Below are positions 10,723 to 21,478 of a stretch of DNA of 64,000 nt, piece by piece. Every line of letters begins with the position of its first letter. The stretch's first letter is position 1. The stretch covers positions 48,317 to 112,316 of the forward strand of contig JADGJG010000010.1 in assembly GCA_027596195.1 (NCBI GenBank), given 5' to 3'. This DNA comes from Podochytrium sp. JEL0797. Taxonomy: Eukaryota > Chytridiomycota > Chytridiomycetes > Chytridiales > Chytriomycetaceae. The notes beneath the pieces were generated by a model, which saw nothing but the letters and a program-made list of their open reading frames with translations, had not been told where the DNA came from and did no database searches. Both the position numbers and the translations under genes were made by a program.

Positions 10723-11953
10723 ATGAATGTTCCACCATTCCCAAACGCACGCCCTATTTATGGAGCCCAAACGAGACGGAATCTGCAATCGACTCCGCCA
10801 AACCACGCCGCTGCACTCGCTCAGGCCACGGCATCGTCATCTCGTTTCACACGCTCGCCAGTCACTGAAAACTCCTTGGAGCACAAGGCCGTCATGTCTC
10901 TTCTCTCGCCACACATGCAGCCGCACCATGTTACGCGCATTGATCGTATTGCGAATCCAACTCTTCAGGGCAAGTTCGAAACCAAACTCAATGAGATTCG
11001 CGAACTGAAGACGCGTGGCACGGCGATCCTGGCCTCTCGCCGTCCTCCTCTCCTCCCTGAATTTGACCCCAATCCGGCCTTGCTGTTTCACTGCACGAAA
11101 TCCAACCCCGACGACATTCTCTCGCAAGGTCTCGAAATGTCATTTGCTCGCGGTGGGCATTTTGGGCAAGGGATCTATTTTTCAGACAATCCAGTGTTTT
11201 CTATTGCGTACGACGCGACACGGCAGACTTTGCTTATTTTCCAAGTTATGCTCGGAGATTGTCTATTTGTTTCTACTCGCGCCGACCTACCTCCTGCCAA
11301 AGCTGACAGCCAAAAGAGAAACTGCAATGATGCAACTTTTGATTCCATCATCGGGAGACCGAACGGCCCAGTGAACGAATATGTCATTTGTGATGGATCT
11401 CAGTGCATGCCTGTTTATGCAATTTCATATCGATACGCTGCTTCCGGATATGGTGAGTTTCGAGCTTCCCTTTTTGTTGGTATGATATTTGAAATTTCTT
11501 TTTATTTAAGAAGATCATCCCAGAGGACCAGCGAATCTATTACCCCATTTTGTTTGGAAAGACGCGTCAAACAAGACTGTCGTTCTGTCACACAATGCAA
11601 ACACCATCTGGAAACACGACGCCCGCCATGTCTTTCACAACATGCATCACCGCGTGCCTCCAACCGTCCCTGTGAAACCCAATATCCCGACCCATCACAA
11701 ACCGCTCGTCCACTGTGAGATTCAGAAATCCACGTTGCTCCAGGAGAAACATGCCGTCTTGTGGAAAATCTTTGAATCCATCTGCCGGTTGGCTTTCGTG
11801 CTCTTTGGGATTTGGCTGATTTTCGTCATGTTTCTGGAGTGGGTGGCTGCTTTCATACATTCTTGGTGTGCCAAATTGAAGCAGGACGTGAAGTTGTTGG
11901 GTCGGAAACTGAAGTTGATGGGAGAAGAAATTTTTGGCTTGACCGGTTTTTGA
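10723..11953 (+). CDS. PARP-type ADP-ribosyltransferase fused to a C-terminal transmembrane tail (array copy E)
   Basis: Exons 10723-11452 and 11511-11953 give 390 residues, divisible by three. The donor is TATG|GTGAGT and the acceptor TATTTAAG. Exon 1 has the family N-terminus (MNVPPFPNARP), HHVTRIDRIANP, LFHCTK, GQGIYFSDNP and NEYVICDGSQCMPVYAISY, so His, Tyr and Glu are all kept. Exon 2 begins with the family's FVWKD and IWKHDARHVF. In place of stopping there, it runs on through a Pro-rich linker into about 90 residues with a strong membrane segment (FVLFGIWLIFVMFLEWVAAF) and a basic tail. This tail matches the C-terminus of the gene at 5482-6165. The likely product is a tail-anchored PARP, reminiscent of ER-anchored PARP16 by architecture only. 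The fusion is inferred from genomic reading frame; a transcript would settle it. Confidence 0.75.
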
Positions 11954-12057
11954 GTGCTGTGTTTTCTGCTGCTTTTCGGTTTTTCTGATATCTGGCCTTG
12001 ATTGCGATTATATGAAGAGGTTTCAACGGCAATGTTTAGTTTTTCTGGCCCTCATTA

Positions 12058-12738
12058 TCAAGGGGAGAAGAGCAACACCATCGCTCCAGCAACCACTCCG
12101 TACCCCGCCCTTCCCGCCCCACTTGCCAAAACCCCTACCACTTCCCCATCCACACCAGCCGAAGGAAGCACAGCCGCCACACCAGCCTTACTTCCCGGAC
12201 AAATCGCATTCACCTCTACACCCCAAAACCCCCCCGCGTCCGTGCACGCGTTCATGAAGGATGTAGCGGAGGCAGTGTTGGCGGATTGACAGAGACATTG
12301 TTGGGCGGCAGTGAGGCTTGTGGAGAGGCCCGTGGGGAGACATTGGGTGGCGGTGGGGAGGAGGGAGGGGAGGGTTGATTGGCAGGTGGGGTTGGTGTTG
12401 ATGTTCCTTGGTTCAAAACGGGGAAGTTAGGAAAGAGGAAATGGAATTTGGAGGGGAGGGGAAACTCACTGGCAAACTGTCGTGATCTCGGCCGTTGCAG
12501 AAGTCAAGAGGGATCCTGAGCTCAGGCAAGCCGCCGCCAGTGCGGTGAGGGCCGGTTGGTTAGTTGCCGAGCAGAAGCATTGGGCGATTTGGGTGAGACC
12601 GGTGGAGGGAAGAGCCCAAGTTCCGGATGCGGTGGCGGTGATACCACAGGCTTTGGCGATGGGAGTGAGTTCCGAGAGTTGGGATTGACATGCGGGGGAG
12701 GTGAGTTGGGATCCACCGAGGAGTGACGCGAGTGACAT
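12058..12738 (-). CDS. Small Cys-rich protein with hydrophobic C-terminus, possibly GPI-anchored cell-surface protein
   Basis: Exons 12738-12470 and 12406-12058 (donor GTGAGT, acceptor CCAAG) give 205 residues. There are two similar halves, each rich in Ser/Thr/Ala with regularly spaced Cys: SPACQSQL...ACGITA...QCFCSATNQPALT...CLSSGSLL, then PTCQSTLPSLLP...QCLPTG...QCLCQSAN...ACTD. The paired QC-x-C motifs suggest an internal duplication. The C-terminus is small residues followed by a hydrophobic stretch (YGVVAGAMVLLFSP), as in GPI-anchor signals. No convincing N-terminal signal peptide is visible (MSLASLLGG), so an upstream exon may be missing. Function unknown. Confidence 0.55.
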
Positions 12739-12995
12739 TTTTTTCGTTTCGCGTGATTTTTGGAATGAAAGGGGAATGACTTTTTGTTCCCTTTTATTCA
12801 AATCATGGAATAAATCACGTGCGCGAATGGCATTTTCGTTGATTGTGTGATTGTCAAAATGAATATTTCCTTTTTCTCCTTTCACTTTTATGCAAAGTTT
12901 TTAAACATGCAGTCTTTCCTTTAATAAATAACCCTCCTTCCCCCCTCACTCAAATGTCTAAAACTTCCCATACGGCTGCGCGCGACGCAAACGCA

Positions 12996-13016
12996 TGTGT
13001 GTGTGTGTGTGTGTGT
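12996..13016. repeat. (TG)n dinucleotide microsatellite
   Basis: About ten uninterrupted TG units lie just beyond the stop codon of the PPR gene, in its 3' flank. Confidence 0.9.
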
Positions 13017-13021
13017 TGGAT

Positions 13022-14845
13022 TCACCGCGTATTCACTCTCCCCAACACATCCTCCCACCTCCCCTTCAACCCCACCCACTCCTCCACTTCCTCACTAACA
13101 ACCCCATCCACCCCACACTCTCCCAACCCCAACCCTACATCCTTCTGCCACGACACCCCACCACTCTTCCTCCTCCCCGCTACATCCACCGCATCCCCCA
13201 ACGCACGGACGCAAGCGGACCCGAACGATTCGTACACCCATACCCCGGCGTCCAGTCTCCCCCCGCGTTTGTTTTCGCTCCATTTCGAGAGGGGGGTTAG
13301 GAACGTTGGGGAATGTGCGCTCGCAAGTCGGGCGGCGAGGATTTTGTGCGACGGGGTGGTGTCGTGGGCGGTGTGGAGGACGTGGAGCGTGTTGACGAGT
13401 GTTGTTGAGAGGGCCGGGAGGTCAGACACGGGAGTGGATTTGAAGAGGGTAGGGTTGGAGAGGGTGGTGAGGATGGGTGTGATTGTTTCGAGGGTGGGGA
13501 AAGGGGATGGGGAGGTGGTGGATTTGGCGCAGAGGATGGTTGCGAGTTCTTGGCGGAATGTGATGGGGGATAAGGAGTCTCGTTGAGAGGAGAGTCGGTG
13601 GATACACTTGTCGTGTTGGAGAAAGTGAAGCGCTTGAGTGAATTGGTGAGCGCCGCAGTACGTGGCGACGATGGTTCTTGCGACGCCGGGGTCTACTAGC
13701 AGGTCGTTTCGTTCTTGGAGAGTAGTGATGACTTGGACCCCACGCGAAAAGTCCTTGCGTTTGACGAGGAATCGGAGGAGGAGGTCCACGATTTTCGGGG
13801 ACATTTCGAATTGGGTCGTGTGGTCCGACAACAGTTTGACAATGGCAGGGGAGGCGGCGCGGTTACTTTGAAGTTGAGCGTGTTTTGAATCGTGGGTGAA
13901 GGGGAGGGTGAATGCTGCAGTTGCGTAGCTTCGGAACGCGTGGTGATCCGTTGGGGAACGGCTGGCGGACAGATGGGTCAGGAGAGTGGTGAGGAGTTGG
14001 GTATCGGGTTTGAGGCCGCAGGCAATGAAATCAGGGTTCAGAATGCGCGTGGGATCATTGTTGGTGGAAGAGTAGAGGTGCATCATGGTCGTGTAAGTGG
14101 CTGTATCGGGAATCAAGAGTTTCTCTTTCGTAGAGGAGGATTCGCTTCGATTCGTGAGCAGGTTCTGGTACAACTCTTGCGCAAATTCGAAACCACCGAC
14201 ACTCGCGGATGGGATACACGCTTGCAGAATCGCGTTCACATGAATCATACTCGTTTTCCCCAACTCCTGCAAATCATTCCAGATTCGCACCACGGCGTCG
14301 AACCCGGCCTTCAACTCGACCTCTCGTCGCCGCATTCCCTCTGCATACAACTGAATCATGGTCGTGTATGTTTGAACTGTGGGTTGGACGCGACCGGCGT
14401 CTCGCATTTCGTCCCAAATCTCGAGTGCCAATGCGGTGTGGCGTTTCCGCGCGAGAGTATTCAGTACGACGCCATATACGGTTGAGTTGGCGGCACCTTT
14501 GTGGCGGCGAATCAGATCTTTGAGGTACCACAGCTGGTTGTCGTTGACGAGTTGCGTACATCGAGTGCCGAGGAGGTAAGGGTCCGAGAACCATTCGATG
14601 CGGGCGGCGCCTTGAGAGGAGGATTCGGGAGAGGCGAGGATGGGGGCGGGCGGGAGTGGTTGTCTGGCAAGTGTGGGGATAGGAAGGGATCGTGCGATGG
14701 GTGCGGGTGGTGTCGCGTTCGGGGGTGGACTCGAGAGAGGGGTCAAGGACGGAGGGGTAGTTCGTGCGCGCAGTTTCTGCTGGACGAGTTTGCCAACGTT
14801 GGATTTGCGGGAGAAGCTTCGAAGCGGGGCGTGCAGTCGGAGCAT
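13022..14845 (-). CDS. Pentatricopeptide-repeat protein, probably mitochondrial RNA-binding
   Basis: A single-exon gene of 607 residues. The N-terminus (MLRLHAPLRSFSRKSNVGKL) is basic and lacks acids, as in mitochondrial presequences. After a Pro-rich linker, PPR-like helical pairs are visible from about residue 120 to 330. They include TVYGVVLNTLARKRHTALAL, QTYTTMIQLYAEGM and ATYTTMMHLYSS, with the usual paired pattern of hydrophobics and the Y-T-x-M/L signature. The C-terminal third is helical and Ser/Thr-rich. PPR proteins bind organellar RNA and act in processing or translation. I cannot assign a specific orthologue. The codons downstream of the stop hold the TG microsatellite. Confidence 0.75.
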   Translation of the reverse strand: MLRLHAPLRSFSRKSNVGKLVQQKLRARTTPPSLTPLSSPPPNATPPAPIARSLPIPTLARQPLPPAPILASPESSSQGAARIEWFSDPYLLGTRCTQLVNDNQLWYLKDLIRRHKGAANSTVYGVVLNTLARKRHTALALEIWDEMRDAGRVQPTVQTYTTMIQLYAEGMRRREVELKAGFDAVVRIWNDLQELGKTSMIHVNAILQACIPSASVGGFEFAQELYQNLLTNRSESSSTKEKLLIPDTATYTTMMHLYSSTNNDPTRILNPDFIACGLKPDTQLLTTLLTHLSASRSPTDHHAFRSYATAAFTLPFTHDSKHAQLQSNRAASPAIVKLLSDHTTQFEMSPKIVDLLLRFLVKRKDFSRGVQVITTLQERNDLLVDPGVARTIVATYCGAHQFTQALHFLQHDKCIHRLSSQRDSLSPITFRQELATILCAKSTTSPSPFPTLETITPILTTLSNPTLFKSTPVSDLPALSTTLVNTLHVLHTAHDTTPSHKILAARLASAHSPTFLTPLSKWSENKRGGRLDAGVWVYESFGSACVRALGDAVDVAGRRKSGGVSWQKDVGLGLGECGVDGVVSEEVEEWVGLKGRWEDVLGRVNTR

Positions 14846-14952
14846 TTTTGGGAAAAAAAGAAAGTTTGGGTTCGTGGAAGTTTATTTTCTGAAAACAAGT
14901 CAAGTTGGTGAAGGGTGGGTATTGCCGATGCAGTGAGTGTGTTTGCTGGCGC

Positions 14953-15565
14953 TCAAATGGTTGAGAAGGAGCTTTCCAAGGCTTCGACCTGCTTGTTGAC
15001 AAGGATCTGTGAAAGTGAAACAGAGGAACGCGTCAGTTGTCAGGACAGCTGATACAATTGATATCGATTCGTTTGAGAGTCTCTCTCTTCGAGGATTCCG
15101 TGTTCCAGAGGGACATTTCGTTCGATCCGATACAACTTTCGAACTTCAAAGTAACAACCGCTTCCCGCCAACGACGTATGGCTCCACCGCGATCCCAGCC
15201 ACTCATCGTATACAATCGGAAAGATCCGGGACCCTATCCGAACACGACACACGACGCGCACTTGCCTGCCAGTACGAGAAAGCGGCCACGCCCGCGTAAA
15301 TCAGTGCGGCAATAAAGCAGTTTGCACCGACAATCTGCGTGTTTTCAATCTGCTCCTTCCCGCCAACGATCTGGATGTTTTCGGCGTGGATGGCGGCGCC
15401 AAGAGGCAGCTGGTAAGGACGGGATGTGTTGAGTCAGAGCTGAGCGTTGTCCAACGGCAACAAATTAATCACCAGCATGACTGCGCCGGCCACCGAGATG
15501 CAGCCCAAGGCGATTGCGCTGAAGTGGGAAAGGAAGAGGAGCCTGTGGGGTTGTGCGAGCGACAT
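14953..15565 (-). CDS. Small two-TM membrane protein, unknown
   Basis: A model of three exons (15565-15473, 15409-15266, 15006-14953) gives 96 residues. All joins fall between codons. Exon 1 holds one hydrophobic segment (FSAIALGCISVAGAVML). Exon 2 holds a second (NCFIAALIYAGVAAFSYW), preceded by a polar loop with a near-repeat, ENIQIVGG and ENTQIVGA. Exon 3 encodes a short helical tail ending SSFSTI. The second intron would begin with GC (TGGCAG|GCAAGT) and end CACAG, a GC-AG intron. At about 259 bases it is longer than its neighbours. An alternative GT donor four bases on shifts the frame and gives a less convincing tail. I do not recognise the family. Confidence 0.5.
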
Positions 15566-15885
15566 TGTTTTTTGTTTGAAAAAAGCGTTCGTGTTGATGT
15601 CTTGATTTTCAATGGAAGGTGAAGGGGTTGTCGAGGTTAAGTATTGGGTTGCATCAAGAGACAAGTTTGTAAGTGATGAGGAAGCGGGTTTTGGAGGGTT
15701 TCGTTCCGTGGATACGCGAGAATCATATATTCGGCCGAGAGCATGTTGCTGCCGGTAGCGGGAGGGTTAAGAGCCAACAGTGGACAGGTAGGACTTGACG
15801 GTTAGTTATATATATACTCTATATATCGATGTTTGTGAACCTTAAACAATAAAGAACGCGATTAGAGAAATTGCGTCAAAAACAA
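15566..15885 (+). promoter_or_regulatory. Intergenic region with TATA-rich promoter of glucosidase II
   Basis: This 320-base gap between divergent genes holds an alternating TA tract (TATATATATA, then CTATATATCG) at about 15806-15830. That is roughly 55 to 80 bases upstream of the glucosidase start and is a plausible TATA region. No gene is seen here. Confidence 0.4.
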
Positions 15886-18800
15886 ATGCAGCTCCTGGTT
15901 GCGCTTCTCCTCGCGGCTTCTTGTTTCGCTGTGAAACGCGGCGACTTCAAAACGTGTTCGCAGAGCAGCTTCTGCGCTCGCCAGCGCGCATTTGCCGAAC
16001 TCAAAGAACTCGATGCTCCCAAGTTGAACCAATACTCCTTACTCTCCTCAACCCTGCACTCGGATCCCACCCACGGTATCCTCACTGCCGACCTGATGGA
16101 CACAACCACAAACGCAATGTTTGTCTTCTCCCTCAACTTCCTCGACGGAAACTCGCTGCGAGCCCACATCAAGGAAAAGGCACCGCTCACCCCGGAATTC
16201 GATATTGGTAACATCCCGTCCTTGGCCCTCGTCACCAACGGCACAAACGTGCCCTTTACGGTCATCAGCGACAAGGATCCGCAACTGCTGACCCTCCGCA
16301 TGCACAGCGACTTGCTCCTTTCGCTGCATGCGAGTCCGTTCCGGTTTGAAGTGGTTGAGGAAAAGACGAAATCGGTCGTCATGAGATTCAATGAGCGCGG
16401 GTTCTTTCATTACGAACATCAGAGACGGAAGGATGATCCGGTTCCCGTGGTGGACGAGCCGCAGCAGGAAGTGGACGCGGAGGGAAATCTCATCCCGTTG
16501 CCGGAATTGACGGAGCACGAAAAGACGCTCAAGCGGTTGAGGGAGGAAGTTAAAAAGGATATGTGGGAGGAATCGTTTGGGGGCAAGCAGGATTCAAAGC
16601 CGCATGGTAATATTTTTGCGTTTTCATTCGGGTTCGGCGTGTTCGGCTTTGGACCGAACGTTTTGGGTTTTAATTCTCCAACTTGCTCATCATTCTACTC
16701 CGCGCAATTCTCTCCGTCTACAGGACCCACATCCAAAGGCTTCGACATCTCCTTCCCCTCCTTCCAACACGTGTACGGTCTCCCTCAACACGCGTCCTCC
16801 TTCGCCCTCAAATCTACGCGGGGACCCAACGCTCCTTACTCAGACCCATACCGACTTTACAACTTTGACGTGTTTGAATATGAACTCGACAACAACATGG
16901 CGTTGTATGGCAGCGTGCCGTTTTTGATGGCGCATAAAAAGGGACGCAGTGTGGGTGTCTTGGCCGTGAATGCGGCCGAGATGTGGGTTGATGTAGAAAA
17001 GAAGGCGGGAGATGCAAAGGTGAGTACCGTATCGACCAACTTTGATGCGCGAAGCGCGAGGCCGTTAACACGCACACCCCCAACAAGGCCAACCTCAACC
17101 TCCAAGACGAATACACCCCCTTCTCTCCCCCTCACGCCCCCCAACCCTCCACCACCACCCACTGGATGATCGAATCCGGCACCCTCGACCTCCTCTTCTT
17201 CTTTGGCCCGACCCCGCGCGACATTCACACGCAACTCACGCACTTTACGGGCCGTAGTGCGCTCCCGCAGCAGTTTGCGATTGGGTATCACCAGTCGCGG
17301 TGGAATTACTTGGATGAGCAGGACGTGTTGGATGTGGATGACAATTTTGACCGGATTGATTTTCCGGTGGATGTGATTTGGTTGGATATTGAACATACGG
17401 ATGGGAAGAGGTATTTTACGTGGGATGGGGTCAAGTTTCCGGATCCGAAGGGGATGCAAGAGGCATTGGGGGTGAAAGGGAGGAAGGTTTGGCATGAAAT
17501 TGTTTTGGATATGTGTTTTGTTTTCTCACACCCCCATCCCCCAGATGGTCACGATTGTCGACCCCCACCTCAAAGCAGACACAAACTACCCCGTCGCCGC
17601 GAACGCCAAATCCCTCGGCCTCCTCGTCCAAAACAAAGACCGCGCCGACTTTGACGGCTGGTGTTGGCCCGGCACGTCCTACTGGATCGACTACCTGAAC
17701 CCCTCTGGCCGCCAATTCTGGGCCGAGCAGTTTGGATACGACAAGTACAAGGGCAGCACGCCGTTCCTATACACTTGGAACGATATGAACGAGCCGAGTG
17801 TTTTTTCTGGGCCGGAGATTACCATGCCGAAGGACAATTTGCATTTTGGGGGGGTGGAGCATCGCGATGTGCATAATGTTTATGGAGCTTTGCAGCATCG
17901 TGCGACGGGGGAGGGACATGTGTTGAGATCTGGGGGGTTGGATCGTCCGTTTGTACTCTCTCGCGCGTTTTTTATTGGAACGCAGCGGTATGGCGCTATT
18001 TGGACGGGAGACAATACAGCCGAGTGGGGACACTTGGAAGCCTCCGTCCCCATGTTGTTAACGATCGGGGTCAGTGGGGTCGTGTTTTGCGGAGCCGATG
18101 TCGGCGGGTTTTTTGGGAACCCCGACACGGAACTGTTGGTGCGGTGGTACCAGGCTGCGGCATATCAGCCTTTCTTTAGGGCTCATGCGCATATTGATAC
18201 GAAGCGGAGGGAGCCGTGGTTGTATGGGGAGGTGGAGAGGGAGTTGATGAGGGAGGCGGTGAGGAGTCGGTATCGGATGATGCCGTATTTGTATACGGTG
18301 TTTTGGGAGGCGAGTTTGAATGGAGCGCCGGTGATGAGGTGGGGCCGTTTTTTTTTCTGACCTGGGGTTTCTCTGACTGTAAATTTTGCATTCTATGTAG
18401 ATCGTTGATGTCAGAGTTTCCGGACGATGAAGAAACGTTTGAGATTGAAAACGCGTTCATGGTTGGATCTGCGGTGTTGGTTCATCCGGTTGTGAAGCCT
18501 GGTGTTTCTTCGGTGGACGTGTACCTCCCTCCTGCAGCCGTACGTTCGCGAATTCCCCCCCCTGAAACTTCCCCTTGCTCACTCACACTTTAATTTCTAC
18601 GCACCCTATTAGAAATGGTACGACATGGACACATACCTCCCCATGTCCCGCACCTCCAACGGCCTCACCAAAGTCTTGACCCCGCTCGAAAAAGTACCCA
18701 CGTACCTCCGCGCGGGATCCATCCTCACGCAACGCAACCGCATCCGTCGCGCCGTGACACTGTCTCTGCGGGACCCGTACACGCTCGTGATAGCCCTCAA

Positions 18801-19113
18801 CGACAATGGAACCGCACGCGGGAAGTTGTATGTCGATGATGGACACAGTTTCGCGTTTGAACAGGGTGTGTATATTGAGACTGAGTTTGTGTTTGAGGCG
18901 GGGGTGTTGAGGGCGAGTGTTTTGCATAAGGGGGATGGGGTTGTTGGGGCGAGGGTGGAGAGGGTTGTGGTTTTGGGTGTGGGGAAGGGTGTGAAAAGTG
19001 TGACGGTGGAGGGGGGGAGGAGGGTGCAGTTTTTGGTGGAGGCGGGTGGGGTTGTGGTTGTGAAGGATCCGAAGGTTGTTGTGGGGGAGGAGTGGGGGAT
19101 TGTGTTTGCTTAA
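15886..19113 (+). CDS. GANAB: Glucosidase II alpha subunit (GH31)
   Basis: An ER enzyme that trims the two inner glucoses of N-glycans in the calnexin cycle. Six exons: 15886-16606, 16724-17019, 17088-17486, 17545-18338, 18401-18539 and 18613-19113. Together they give 949 residues, close to the family's usual size. An ATG at 15871 is also in frame. The N-terminus (MQLLVALLLAASCFA) is a signal peptide, followed by RGDFKTCSQSSFCARQR, typical of the family. Key motifs: DVIWLDIEHTDGKRYFTWD, GWCWPG, the nucleophile Asp in YTWNDMNEPSVF, the HRDVHN block, and the acid/base region IWTGDNTAEW. There is no C-terminal membrane anchor, as expected. Introns are 57 to 117 bases. Identification is firm. Confidence 0.95.
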
Positions 19114-19163
19114 AATTTTTTTTGGGGGTATGCTGCGGGGGATTGGTGATATTGGGCGGTTGC

Positions 19164-19169
19164 AATAAA
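19164..19169 (+). terminator. AATAAA poly(A) signal after glucosidase II
   Basis: A canonical AATAAA lies about 50 bases after the stop codon at 19113 and before the PSO2 start at 19304. Confidence 0.45.
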
Positions 19170-19303
19170 AGAGGAAGAATCGTAAAAACAAAAAAGGAAG
19201 GGTGGGGGCTTGAACTTGAAAAACACGCTTAAGTTGGATTCTTGTGTGATTGAAATTTGAATCCAGGGGTCAATCCAGGGGCAAAAAACACAACAAAGTC
19301 CGA

Positions 19304-21230
19304 ATGACGTCAGAGGAAGAAGTGTTCGCTCTGGCGTGCCCCGTGTGCCAGACGTCGCTGGGCCTGTTTGACGGACAGGTGACTGAATACCTCTTATATG
19401 CTCGCATACACTCTTACACTTCCCAGGCTGCCACTTCGCATGTGAACCGCTGCCTGGATGGTCCCCTGAACACTCCTTCCGAGGCATCGAGTGGCCACAA
19501 GTCCCTCAATGCACTGCCAAACGATACCCACACCCCAATCCATCCCCTCTTTGCCGCTGCCCAAAACAAGCGAAAGCTGCCACCGCAAATCGTACCGAAA
19601 CTGGCAAAATCAAAACGGAAACCAGCACCTTCGAAACCTGCCATTGCTGTGCGAAAACCATCAGAACCTCAACCACCGTTGGGCCGCATTCGAGATTTAC
19701 CTGTGGCACTTCTTGGTCCGATTCCACCTCTTCTTGCTCAACCAGAAGTCGAGGCTCAAAGCCCGGAACCTGATCTCCAGCCGGCAATACCCAACCACAG
19801 CGATCCCATCAAACACCCAGAAGTTGCTGCCCCGGCTGGACCTATTTCAAATCTCGCTGAGATCGAAACGCATTCCGAATCTTCGACAACCCTCTCCATC
19901 CCACCCTTTCGGTCAAAACGAGAATGCCCGTGGTACAAAAAACTGCCACATACCGGATTCACCATCGACGCCTTCTGTCACGGCGCCATCGCCGGCTGCA
20001 CAGCATATTTTCTTACACATTTCCACTCGGACCACTACGGCGGATTGACGTCCAAATTCAACGCAGGACCCATTTATTGCTCCAAAGTGACTGCGAATCT
20101 CGTGCGATCACAATTACGTGTCGCCGAAGAATGGATCCACGTGTTGCCTATGGAAACACCTGTGGAGGTGCAAGGCGTCCAAGTGACGCTGATTGACGCG
20201 AACCATTGTCCGGGGGCTGTGTTGTTTGTGTTTCGGGTTCCTGGGGTGAATCATGTGCATCATCATCACCTGCATACGGGTGATTTTCGCGCGATAAGTC
20301 CGTTTCATACCACCCATCGAATTCTTTTGGATACGCGGTTCAAGAGCCTATATTTGGACACTACGTATTGTGACATGCGGTATGCGTTTCCGCCCCAGGA
20401 GAGGGTGTTGGGGGTTGTGCGAGAATTGGTTGTGGAAGTGGTGAAGAAAGGGAGAAAGGTGGAGGATGTGGTGGCTGTGAAGGGGGATGAAGGCGGTCGC
20501 AATATGATGCGGCAATTTTTGCAGATGGGTAGTGCGGTTGTAGATGCGGCTGTTGGGAAGGCGGGCCTGATGGGGAATGGCGGGAGTGCCAAAAAGGGAA
20601 CTGTGGTTTGCGTTGGAACTTACACGATTGGAAAGGAACGCGTTTTTATGAGTTGAGTTGTTGGTCTATTTTTTAGTCCGCGCTCGTTTTTCTAACTCGT
20701 CTTTGTGTTTTCTAAAACAGCCATCGCGCGAGCTCTGAATTCCAAAATTTACGCCGACGCGACCAAACGCAGAGTATTGAAATGTTTGGAGGACCCAGAG
20801 CTGGACGCCTTGCTGACGAGTAATCCTCTCGAAGCCATCGTGCATATCGTCAAGATGGGGCATTTGAATAAGGAGGTATAACGACGTGTGCGATTATGCG
20901 AAACACCCAGTTGAATCCAGTTTTTTCACCCAACAGGAACTAGAAAAGAAGCTTACCTCATTTTCTCGCGTAATGGCTATTCGTCCAACGGGATGGACTT
21001 ACCGTCAGGCAAAAGACGGAACTCCTTCCGCCGAATTTTCGATTCAGTCCATCAACCCAACGCGACTGGCGCACAATATTCACGTGATTCCAATCCCGTA
21101 TTCAGAACATTCTTCGTTTACTGAACTAGAGGCATTTGTGAAGGCGATCAAGGTCGAGCAGGTGATTCCGACAGTGAATGTGGGGCGGCATGAGGAGATG
21201 CAGGCATTGTTTAATTCGTGGAGAAAATAA
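19304..21230 (+). CDS. PSO2: PSO2/SNM1 DNA interstrand cross-link repair nuclease
   Basis: A 5'-exonuclease of the metallo-beta-lactamase/beta-CASP family acting in cross-link repair. Exons 19304-19378, 19427-20651, 20721-20875 and 20937-21230 give 582 residues. Near the N-terminus is a UBZ4-type zinc finger: CPVC, then HVNRCLD. Its spacing is normal only if the 48-base in-frame intron 19379-19426 is removed. A disordered linker follows to about residue 200. Then come YKKLPHTGFTIDAF, the zinc motif THFHSDHYGGL, DANHCPGA, HTGDFRA and LDTTYCD, all characteristic of SNM1A. Exons 3 and 4 carry the beta-CASP and C-terminal part, with PYSEHSSFTELEAFV and PTVNVGRHEEMQ. Complete and apparently functional. 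Confidence 0.93.
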
Positions 21231-21478
21231 ACGTTCCGTCTTTCAGCATATGAAACGCGTAGTGGAGGAGTTTCTGTCGCATTGTGGATTGACCATCAAA
21301 GTCACGTGACGATCGCCGTTTCCATAGGCTGACAATTTTCGCAAACAAGTTTTTTTATCGACCACACCACCCACACCCTCCTGGCATACTGCCCCACTTC
21401 TCCGACCTCTGCTATTCTGATCACTTTTTACGCCTATAAATCCCTCGCAACCGAATCGCCTCTGAGAAAACCAACACG
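21231..21478 (+). promoter_or_regulatory. Upstream region of the dynein heavy chain gene
   Basis: 248 bases between the PSO2 stop and the dynein start. It holds a TCACGTGACG element at about 21301-21310 and no gene. The CACGTG core is an E-box-like palindrome, and its role here is only inferred. Confidence 0.3.

Noticed and set aside
12002..12289. Plus-strand Pro/Thr/Ala-rich open frame of 95 codons
   Set aside because: Antisense to exon 2 of the Cys-rich gene, which has a consistent splice model and Cys pattern.
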